From: Candidatus Peregrinibacteria bacterium UBA1369
GTDB taxonomy: Bacteria > Patescibacteriota > Gracilibacteria > UBA1369
Direction: 5' to 3'
Assembly: GCA_002305925.1 (NCBI GenBank)
Contig: DBRL01000010.1
Location: 179,538-199,214 of the forward strand
DNA length: 19,677 nucleotides
The position numbers and the translations under genes are program-made. Of this stretch, positions 14,255 through 19,677 are shown piece after piece (position 1 is the stretch's first letter; each line of letters starts with the position of its first letter). The notes under the pieces are model-generated. The model searched no databases, was not told the origin of the DNA, and was given only the letters and a program-made list of their open reading frames with translations.

Positions 14255-16444
14255 ATGTCGTTTTCTTACAGTAAAAAAACCTTTATTGCCAGCTTATTTC
14301 TAATTTGTACCATGTTGGCCGGTACCGTACAGGCCAGCTCAGCCACGCATGTGCTGGGAGTGGATACAGTTGCCGGTAACAGTACACTGTTGAAGGCCGT
14401 CAATTTCCCACCGGAAACGCAGATTGTCTTTGTTATTACTACTCCCGATGGTACACAAATAAGGCAAATGCAACGTACTGATACTGCAGGAACGGCCAAT
14501 GCCACATTGGATGGATTGCACACTACCAAAAGCGGGAAATATGTCTTGTCGGCTGAAACATCTGCAGGGATGAGCAGATCCTTGCCTGCGACGTTTTCTG
14601 TGCTTGCTGCGGAACTATCTGGACGAGATTCCACTTTTGAGGCGGACAGAACTGTGGTGTCGGCCAATGGGAGTGAAACTGTCAATCTTACTGCCAGACT
14701 GGTAGATCGCTATGGAAATCCCCTGGAGGCAAGGGCTGTAAAGATTTTTTCCAGTCGTGAAAGTGATATATTTGAGCCGGCGGTTAAATTGTCCGATTTT
14801 GATGGCGTAGCAGAATTCAGTTATCGTCCCTCTGCGCCAGGTCTTGTTACCCTGATGGCCCTCGATACAACTTCGGATCAACTGATTTTATCCAGGGTAT
14901 CATTATCCGTTCTAAATGACCGAGTAACGTTAGCCAATGCCGGTGGAGATTATCCCAGCAAAGCACATGCCGCCACCTTTGGCCCTTTGGCGGGATTTGA
15001 AATTGAATCAATTCCCGATACGGTTTCCAGAAATGAGAATGTTTCTTTTACCGTGAAAGCGATAGATGAGGATGATCAGGTAGTTGAGGACTATACCGGG
15101 ACAATCAGGTTTTCCGTGGAAGGGGAAAACAGTTCGGCTGTTACTTTGCCAGATAACTATAAGTTTTTGGCTACGGATTTGGGAGTGCATACTTTTAGCC
15201 TGGGTTTAAGTTTTGCGGAAAACGGTACCTATAAACTGGTTGTAACTGATCTCACAGATAAATTTAAAACAGGTGAAAAGACGGTAATAGTCGGCAGCAC
15301 TGCAGGAACTCAGCCCAGCGGCACAACTATTACAGAAAATCCACTGATCACTATGCCGGCCGCGGGTACTTACAGCCAGGCCGAACAAACCATCGGTGGC
15401 ACGGCCAAGGCAGGTACCACCATTACAATATTTGACAATGATGCGGAAATAGGCAGTGTGCCGGTTGGGCCTACCGGAAGATTTTCATATCAGACTTCCC
15501 CGCTCTCAGACGGTAAGCATGTCATCTATGTAGTTAGTCAGGACATGATTTCCTTGGAAATAATCGGTACTTCTGAAACGGTGGAGATAAATATTGATAC
15601 TGAGCCACCGAAAATTGAGGAATTGAGAATTGAACCAAATACAGAAATAGTACCTGGTTCGGTCATCAATGTCAGTGTCTTTACGGAGAAAAATCTTTCG
15701 CAGGCTGCCCTGATTTTTAATTATGACATCATTGAGTTGAACGCAAAAGTTGATGATGACAGTGTCTATGTGGGATCTTTGCAGGCTCCCGCGGAGCCTG
15801 GCGAATACAAAGTGAGTGTTTTGCTTGTTGATGAGCTGCAAAATGAAGTTACCTATCAGGATGCCGCAACGGTTAATGTAAGCGCTGAAGGTGGTACGGT
15901 GCAGACCGATCTAGACACTGGTAAAAATGGTCAGGAATCGGAGGATTTGAATCAGCCCGAACAGGGGCAGGTTGTGATGGGCGCTCCTTCGCAGGTAGGA
16001 GGATTGATAGCCTATGGGCTCGACGGCAGAGTGACATTGGTTTGGGATGCGGCTACCGACGATACAATGGTGAAATTCTATCGTGTCTATTTCGGAGACA
16101 GTCTGCAAAGTATGACCGGAATGGTGGACACGAAGGATGCCAGCACAACCTGGTATGTTCCTAATCTGGAGAATGGTAAGGAGTATTTTTTCGCTGTTAC
16201 CGCAGTGGATGACCAGGGTAATGAGAGCCCCAACAAAAGTGAAATTGTAAGTGGTATTCCATTTGTGCTGGAAATTAGAAACGCCCTCTCTGAAGAACCA
16301 GTGGTTCCTCTGGAGCAGCCGGATTTGCATTCTGCCGCATACAGTGGACCATATCCAGTCAGGACTACCGATTCAGGTCCAGGAGTTTTGCTGCTTCTGG
16401 GGGGCAGTATCGCAGCTGCACTGACCCTGCGCAGAAGAAGATAA
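14255..16444 (+). CDS. Secreted multi-Ig/FN3 surface protein with C-terminal anchor
   Basis: About 729 residues from the ATG at 14255. Residues 1-27 form a signal peptide (KK, long hydrophobic run, cleavage after VQA). The rest is a string of beta-sandwich repeats: an invasin-type Ig-like domain (about 123-221, with VDRYGNPLEARAVKI), further Ig-like domains (about 244-346, 361-447 and 455-543), a Gln/Glu/Gly-rich linker (about 543-578) and an FN3 domain (about 580-667, with YRVYFGD and YFFAVTAVDDQGNESP). The end is a sorting-type tail: SGPG, a hydrophobic helix (about 710-725) and RRRR at the terminus. It should sit on the cell surface, in adhesion or as part of a surface layer. No catalytic motif is visible. 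Divergent from the 7TM-ligase operon. Confidence 0.8.
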   Translation: MSFSYSKKTFIASLFLICTMLAGTVQASSATHVLGVDTVAGNSTLLKAVNFPPETQIVFVITTPDGTQIRQMQRTDTAGTANATLDGLHTTKSGKYVLSAETSAGMSRSLPATFSVLAAELSGRDSTFEADRTVVSANGSETVNLTARLVDRYGNPLEARAVKIFSSRESDIFEPAVKLSDFDGVAEFSYRPSAPGLVTLMALDTTSDQLILSRVSLSVLNDRVTLANAGGDYPSKAHAATFGPLAGFEIESIPDTVSRNENVSFTVKAIDEDDQVVEDYTGTIRFSVEGENSSAVTLPDNYKFLATDLGVHTFSLGLSFAENGTYKLVVTDLTDKFKTGEKTVIVGSTAGTQPSGTTITENPLITMPAAGTYSQAEQTIGGTAKAGTTITIFDNDAEIGSVPVGPTGRFSYQTSPLSDGKHVIYVVSQDMISLEIIGTSETVEINIDTEPPKIEELRIEPNTEIVPGSVINVSVFTEKNLSQAALIFNYDIIELNAKVDDDSVYVGSLQAPAEPGEYKVSVLLVDELQNEVTYQDAATVNVSAEGGTVQTDLDTGKNGQESEDLNQPEQGQVVMGAPSQVGGLIAYGLDGRVTLVWDAATDDTMVKFYRVYFGDSLQSMTGMVDTKDASTTWYVPNLENGKEYFFAVTAVDDQGNESPNKSEIVSGIPFVLEIRNALSEEPVVPLEQPDLHSAAYSGPYPVRTTDSGPGVLLLLGGSIAAALTLRRRR

Positions 16445-16477
16445 TTTACAAAGCGCACTGGTAAAATTTGAGCGGGT

Positions 16478-16486
16478 TGATATAAT
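16478..16486 (+). promoter_or_regulatory. Extended -10 promoter of yggT
   Basis: TGATATAAT (16478-16486) is a perfect extended -10 located 24 bp before the yggT ATG. The -35 position (CTGGTA, 16458-16463) is poor, as tolerated by extended -10 promoters. Confidence 0.5.
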
Positions 16487-16510
16487 CCAGTCGTATTAGT
16501 AAATGATTTT

Positions 16511-16780
16511 ATGGTCAAGGAAGTATTGGTCAATTTTGGTATGCTGTTTTGCGATATTATGAGCATGGCCATTTTTATACAGATTTTGATGTCCTGGTTT
16601 GTGGCTCCCGGACATCGTGTCTATGTTGTATTGGACAGTGTGACCAGGCCGGTAATGTCAATCGCAAAAAAAATTACACCCCGTACCGGCATGCTGGATT
16701 TTTCACCGATTGTCGCTTTTATCGGTCTGGAGATTGTGAAGGGGATCTGGATATTTATGATTGGTCAGATAGTGCTTTAG
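16511..16780 (+). CDS. yggT: YggT family membrane protein
   Basis: An 89-residue protein with two hydrophobic helices (about 10-30 and 62-85) and the hallmark ITPRTGMLDFSPIVAFIGLEI (54-74). It contains a single YggT repeat, about half the length of the E. coli protein, as in many Gram-positive and CPR members. YggT proteins have been linked to cell division and osmotic or potassium homeostasis, but the biochemical role is unclear. The 3' end overlaps the convergent murC by 26 bp, so the two transcripts are complementary at their ends. No intrinsic terminator is visible for either gene, since each ends inside the other. Confidence 0.88.
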   Translation: MVKEVLVNFGMLFCDIMSMAIFIQILMSWFVAPGHRVYVVLDSVTRPVMSIAKKITPRTGMLDFSPIVAFIGLEIVKGIWIFMIGQIVL

Positions 16781-18149
16781 CCTGTTCCAGGATTTTGGGG
16801 CCTATTCTGTTGATATCTCCGGCTCCCATGGTAATGATGATATCGAAATCAGCGGCCCGGGTGATGGCTTTTGAAGTAGTTAATTCAAAATCTTCTGTAT
16901 TGTAGGCCAGTCCTGCTTTGAAACTATTAATGCCTTCCACCAGCCGGTCAACGTTGATGCTCTGAATATCCTCTTCACTGTCACGACTGCGAAAGATATT
17001 GGGTATATAGACGGCAGCGGCGTCATCAAAGGATGTACAAAATTGCTCAAATAGCAGCCTGGTGCGGGAATATTGATGTGGCTGAAAGATGCATAATATC
17101 TTGGCGGCCGATCCGTGTTTTGATTTCAGCGCTGCAAGTGTGGCGCGTATTTCTGCAGGGGCATGCCCATAATCGTCATATATCAAGGTGGAGTTGATGT
17201 GACCTTTTAGTTCGAGACGACGGGAGGCGCCTTGAAAAGATTGCATCGCTGCTGAAACATGTTCGGGTTCAAGTCCGAGATAATGGCACAGGGCTACTAC
17301 ACCCGTGGCATTGAGTAGGTTGTGTTCACCGGGGATTTGAAGTTCTAGTTTTAAGAATTGTTTTTCTCCGATAAACACTTCCCTGTTTTTCAGAATCACA
17401 TCATTGTGTTCTCCGCGACCAAAACGGATAGTTTTGCATTTGACCGGAGAACGGTCGAGAAGGGAGGCAATATTGTCGTCGTCCCCATTAGCTAAAAGTA
17501 ATCCGTCTGGAGCTAGTTTTTGTGTAAAATCGGCAAATGCAAGCAGATAGTTTTCGGCGGTGTGATAGTAGTCCAGGTGCTCAGGATCGATATTGTTTAA
17601 AAGAATGATTTGTGGCGAGTAATTGAGAAAAGCTTTCTGGTATTCGCAGGACTCCAGAATCAGCGTGTTTCCTTCATCGCCGAGCAATAGATTGGAATGT
17701 CCGAAGTCAGGAATCAGACTGCCCACAATGACGGTTGGATTACGTTCACAACGAGAGAGCGTGTGTCCCAACAAGGCGGTGACAGTGGTTTTGCCATGTG
17801 TTCCGCAGATGGAGATGGTATTGTAGTGGCGGGTCAGCTCGCCGATGGCCTGGGGATAAGACAGGGTTGGTAAATGACGGCGCAGGGCTTCGCCCAGCTC
17901 GGGGTTAGTTTCGTCGATTGCCGTGGTGTGAATTACTAGCTGTGTGGCGGACGGTAATGATTCGGAAAGGTGTCCCACTGAAACGTCCATTCCCTCGGTA
18001 CGGAGCAGTTCCAAGTTATGACTGCCCGTTTGGTCGGTGCCGCTGATGTGGTGTCCATAATGATGAAGCAACCTAGCCAGAGCACTTATTCCTATTCCGC
18101 CTATTCCAATAAAATGAATATTCTGATATATAGCAAACGGGTCCAACAT
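16755..18149 (-). CDS. murC: UDP-N-acetylmuramate--L-alanine ligase
   Basis: A Mur ligase that adds L-Ala to UDP-MurNAc in the cytoplasm, the first amino-acid step of peptidoglycan synthesis. About 464 residues from the ATG at 18149; a TTG at 18158 would add three. Numbering from that TTG: the UDP-binding N-terminal GIGGIG (18-23), the ATP loop GTHGKTT (119-125), ESCEYQKAFLNYSP (169-182), NIDPEHLDYY (189-198), GEHNLLNA (277-284), DDYGHAP (328-334) and QPHQYSRT (359-366). The DDYGHAP and HQYSRTR motifs separate MurC from MurD, E and F. Length is normal. It is divergent from an FtsB-like gene with only 17 bp between start codons, so its promoter lies in that gene's coding sequence. Confidence 0.97.
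   Translation of the reverse strand: MLDPFAIYQNIHFIGIGGIGISALARLLHHYGHHISGTDQTGSHNLELLRTEGMDVSVGHLSESLPSATQLVIHTTAIDETNPELGEALRRHLPTLSYPQAIGELTRHYNTISICGTHGKTTVTALLGHTLSRCERNPTVIVGSLIPDFGHSNLLLGDEGNTLILESCEYQKAFLNYSPQIILLNNIDPEHLDYYHTAENYLLAFADFTQKLAPDGLLLANGDDDNIASLLDRSPVKCKTIRFGRGEHNDVILKNREVFIGEKQFLKLELQIPGEHNLLNATGVVALCHYLGLEPEHVSAAMQSFQGASRRLELKGHINSTLIYDDYGHAPAEIRATLAALKSKHGSAAKILCIFQPHQYSRTRLLFEQFCTSFDDAAAVYIPNIFRSRDSEEDIQSINVDRLVEGINSFKAGLAYNTEDFELTTSKAITRAADFDIIITMGAGDINRIGPKILEQAKALSDQS
18124..18132 (+). promoter_or_regulatory. Possible extended -10 promoter of the FtsB-like gene, inside murC
   Basis: TGATATATA (18124-18132) lies 34 bp before the FtsB-like ATG, within the 5' coding part of murC. 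The -35 (TTCCAA, 18104-18109) is weak. Confidence 0.35.
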
Positions 18150-18166
18150 CTGATGCAAGTTTAATT

Positions 18167-18577
18167 ATGGCGATCAAAATCAATCCGACTTCGAATATAG
18201 CAAAGTTGATTATCGTTGTAGAGCTGATTTTGGTTATTTATTTACTAAACACACTGACTGTTTCGGTATACCGTGGTTATCAGATTGACAGAGTTATCGC
18301 TGAATATGAGGCGGAGAACAGAAGAATTGAAGACGAAAACAGGCAAAAGTCCGAAGATTACGATTATTTTTCATCGCCAAATTATATTGAAAAAATTGCC
18401 AAGCAAAACCTGGGGTTGATTAATTATGGAGAGGAAGTGATTATTTTGTCGAAAAAGGATCCCGTGGAAACGATCAGAGAGAATGAAGCAGCGGGAAACG
18501 ATAATAAGTTGAATGAGATGAATAACGCAGGCAAATGGTGGGTATTTTTCTTTGACAGAAATGGGATCGTGCAGTAG
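18167..18577 (+). CDS. Septum formation initiator (FtsB/DivIC-like) protein
   Basis: A 136-residue bitopic protein: a short cytoplasmic N-terminus, one helix (about 11-31), then a coiled coil (RVIAEYEAENRRIEDENRQ, about 42-60). The family-typical segment YDYFSSPNYIEKIAKQNLGLINYGEEVI (about 65-92) follows, matching the 'YIEKIAREKLGLVKPGE' pattern of FtsB/DivIC. These proteins act outside the membrane with FtsL and FtsQ/DivIB to activate septal wall synthesis. A polar linker ends in an aromatic, hydrophobic tail (WWVFFFDRNG). It shares a 17-bp intergenic space with divergent murC. The initiator tRNA gene begins 16 bp after its stop and may be transcribed with it. Confidence 0.82.
   Translation: MAIKINPTSNIAKLIIVVELILVIYLLNTLTVSVYRGYQIDRVIAEYEAENRRIEDENRQKSEDYDYFSSPNYIEKIAKQNLGLINYGEEVIILSKKDPVETIRENEAAGNDNKLNEMNNAGKWWVFFFDRNGIVQ
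18194..18222 (-). promoter_or_regulatory. murC: Promoter of murC inside the FtsB-like gene
   Basis: On the minus strand, -35 TCTACA (18217-18222), 17-bp spacer and -10 TATATT (18194-18199) preceded by TGC (extended -10). Predicted start near 18187, giving a leader of about 30-40 nt. Confidence 0.5.
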
Positions 18578-18593
18578 AGTAACGCAGTATTGA

Positions 18594-18668
18594 CGCGGGG
18601 TAGAGCAGAGGCAGCTCGTCGGGCTCATAACCCGGAGGTCGGTGGTTCGAATCCACCCCCCGCAACCA
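18594..18668 (+). tRNA. Initiator tRNA-fMet (CAT)
   Basis: A 75-bp cloverleaf with CCA encoded. The acceptor CGCGGGG pairs with CCCCGC and leaves the C1-A72 mismatch of bacterial initiators. The anticodon arm GGG-CTCATAA-CCC has the three G:C pairs required for initiation and anticodon CAT. The T arm (GGTGG-TTCGAAT-CCACC) is intact. It follows the FtsB-like gene by 16 bp. Confidence 0.95.
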
Positions 18669-18680
18669 ATTGAAACAAAT

Positions 18681-18702
18681 AAAAAACGCTGTGCGTTTTT
18701 TT
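18681..18702. terminator. Bidirectional terminator between convergent tRNA genes
   Basis: AAAAAACGC (18681-18689), TGT loop, GCGTTTTTT (18693-18701). Because A-run and T-run flank a symmetrical stem, it can terminate transcription from either side. The GC core is only three pairs, so efficiency may be modest. Confidence 0.65.
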
Positions 18703-18722
18703 CTGTAGCCGGCGATATATTA

Positions 18723-18799
18723 TGGTGGCTGGGGAGAGAATCGAACTCTCGACCTTGGGCTTATGAGTCCCACGCTCTAACCAACTGAGCTACCCAGCC
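18723..18799 (-). tRNA. tRNA with CAT anticodon (elongator Met, or Ile2 before lysidine modification)
   Basis: A 77-nt cloverleaf including encoded CCA. Acceptor GGCTGGG/CCCAGCC, D arm GCTC-AGTTGGTTA-GAGC, anticodon loop CTCATAA, variable loop AGGTC, T arm GAGAG-TTCGATT-CTCTC. The anticodon stem TGGGA/GCCCA has an A31-G39 mismatch next to the loop. G1-C72 rules out an initiator. Sequence alone leaves open whether TilS converts C34 to lysidine (Ile2); elongator Met is the default call. Confidence 0.9.
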
Positions 18800-18813
18800 A
18801 GAGATGCGGCGTA

Positions 18814-18842
18814 ATTTTATGAATTTTTGGCAAAAAAGACAA
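18814..18842 (-). promoter_or_regulatory. Promoter of the minus-strand tRNA
   Basis: -35 TTGTCT (18837-18842), 17-bp spacer, -10 TAAAAT (18814-18819). Predicted start near 18807, 8 bp before the tRNA 5' end. Confidence 0.5.
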
Positions 18843-18869
18843 GACCAATGTTAAGATGTGCTGGTGAAT

Positions 18870-18875
18870 TATAAT
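18870..18875 (+). promoter_or_regulatory. -10 element upstream of the phosphatidyltransferase
   Basis: TATAAT only 10 bp before the ATG at 18886, implying an almost leaderless mRNA. The -35 (AATGTT at 17 bp) is weak. Confidence 0.4.
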
Positions 18876-18885
18876 TCTTCTTGAT

Positions 18886-19473
18886 ATGTCATACAAGAAT
18901 TGGGCTTATGGCATATATAACAGAGTACGGATCACCCGTGATCATTTGCTGGCAGGACCGGCGCGCTGGCTTAATGGGTTGGGCGTAACGGCCGATATGG
19001 TCTCACTAACGAGACTTGTTTTAGTCTTTCCTCTGTTTTATTTTGTCGGGACAGCTCCTCTTCTGGCTCTGGTTATACTGCTTGTTAACTATTATGTATT
19101 GGACGCAATTGACGGGGTGTTGGCGCGTGTCTCCGGAACTTCTTCCAGGCGCGGCCGGGCCATAGATTTGTCCATAGATCATTTTTATGTAGTGCCGCTC
19201 TCGCTGGCCCTGATTTTTTTTAATATGACTTCCCCTTTTTGGGTGGCGGCCTATTTGGCGATGCAATTGACTGAATATTTCGTGCTCTATCTGCGCTATG
19301 GAATTGAAGCCGGCAAATATCCTTTTTCTTATGGAAAGTTTTTCGTGTACGCCGTCTTTGTGTTTTGGGCCGTGGGTGCTGGAAACTGGTTTGATTACGT
19401 ATTTATTTTTCTGTCGGTCTATCTATTTTTTAAAAACATTTTTAACCTGGTAGAGCTTTATTATGGCAGATAA
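18886..19473 (+). CDS. CDP-alcohol phosphatidyltransferase
   Basis: A 195-residue integral membrane enzyme with the complete family signature D-x2-D-G-x2-A-R-x8-G-x3-D-x3-D: D73, D76, G77, A80, R81, G90, D94 and D98. The aspartates bind two metal ions and catalyse exchange of CMP for an alcohol such as glycerol-3-phosphate, serine or inositol phosphate, at the inner face of the membrane. About five to six helices surround the site, and a basic, Trp-containing N-terminus precedes it. The alcohol substrate cannot be told from this motif. The next gene overlaps by 11 bp and encodes a CTP-transferase-like protein that could supply its CDP-lipid substrate, so the two probably form a phospholipid-synthesis pair. 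Confidence 0.9.
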   Translation: MSYKNWAYGIYNRVRITRDHLLAGPARWLNGLGVTADMVSLTRLVLVFPLFYFVGTAPLLALVILLVNYYVLDAIDGVLARVSGTSSRRGRAIDLSIDHFYVVPLSLALIFFNMTSPFWVAAYLAMQLTEYFVLYLRYGIEAGKYPFSYGKFFVYAVFVFWAVGAGNWFDYVFIFLSVYLFFKNIFNLVELYYGR

Positions 19474-19677
19474 TTTACAAACGCATTTACTTTTGGCTTT
19501 GATGCTCTATACACCCGCTGCGATTGCCAATATGGCACCGGTGATTCTGTGGAGGACTGGAAGCTTTAAGATCTTACGTCGCCCACTGGATGGTGGTTTG
19601 ATCTTTTGTGGACAGCCACTTTTTGGCTCGCATAAAACAGTTTTTGGTCTGATGGCCGCTGTGTTTGGTGGTATGGC
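19463..19677 (+). CDS. CarS-like (DUF46) CDP-lipid synthase, 3' end cut by window
   Basis: Only the first 71 residues are present. They match the N-terminal part of the CDP-archaeol synthase/DUF46 family: YTPAAIANMAPVI (16-28), then RRPLDGGLIFCGQPLFGSHKT (about 40-60), the 'PLDxG...G..LFG..KT' signature that follows the first helix. CarS activates an unsaturated archaeal ether lipid with CTP; bacterial members exist and probably act on phosphatidic acid or a related lipid. The start overlaps the phosphatidyltransferase stop by 11 bp (ATGGCAGATAA), pointing to coupled synthesis. Catalytic residues farther downstream cannot be checked here. Confidence 0.8.
   Translation, partial: MADNLQTHLLLALMLYTPAAIANMAPVILWRTGSFKILRRPLDGGLIFCGQPLFGSHKTVFGLMAAVFGGM

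Noticed and set aside
15506..16572. Several long minus-strand open frames opposite the surface protein
   Set aside because: They mirror an Ig/FN3-coding gene with clear domains and a promoter; the translations show no family features.
1..19677. UGA recoded as glycine, as in some CPR lineages
   Set aside because: TGA ends queA, the glycosyltransferase and the PP2C gene at the right lengths, and no conserved frame needs an internal TGA.
1..19677. CRISPR arrays, insertion sequences, transposases or phage genes
   Set aside because: No spaced direct repeats, terminal inverted repeats or such gene families were seen.

Overview
The window looks like a chromosomal segment of a Patescibacteria/CPR-type bacterium. 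The evidence is gene content, not database identity: a small TrbC/VirB2-like two-helix protein, a DUF4870/Tic20-like membrane protein lodged between rpsB and tsf, many compact overlapping genes, and a small set of envelope genes (murC, an FtsB/DivIC-like protein, yggT). TGA is used as a normal stop (for example in queA and the glycosyltransferase), so this is not one of the lineages that read UGA as glycine. Gene density is very high and no gene-free stretch is longer than about 310 bp; the longest (18578-18885) holds two tRNA genes.

Layout. 21-1725 (+): a TrbC/VirB2-like protein and an AI-2E/PerM-family permease. 5897-1730 (-): an RsbW-like anti-sigma kinase, a STAS anti-sigma antagonist, a PrsW-family membrane protease, a GT4 glycosyltransferase and a Wzz-like chain-length protein, headed by a strong promoter. 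6104-8385 (+): rpsB, a DUF4870-like gene and tsf, with a structured leader and a terminator. 8474-9989 (+): a second STAS protein and a membrane-bound PP2C (SpoIIE/RsbU-type) phosphatase, then queA. 14181-11045 (-): a 7TM protein and a 788-residue multidomain protein. 14255-16444 (+): a secreted Ig/FN3-domain surface protein, then yggT. 18149-16755 (-): murC, divergent from an FtsB-like gene. 18594-18799: two convergent CAU-anticodon tRNAs sharing a terminator. 18886-end (+): a CDP-alcohol phosphatidyltransferase and a truncated CarS-like CTP-transferase.

How the genes fit together. The two STAS proteins, kinase and phosphatase form a full partner-switching circuit around the rpsB-tsf operon, although no sigma factor is visible. 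The most unusual locus is 11045-14181. There an ATP-grasp peptide ligase of the RimK-related type, a RimB-like retropepsin fold that appears to have lost its catalytic Asp, and an intact DUF1704/MATCAP-type metallopeptidase are fused in one protein. A 7TM membrane partner is encoded immediately upstream. This looks like a combined 'write and erase' device for a peptide or amino-acid tag, with unknown substrate.
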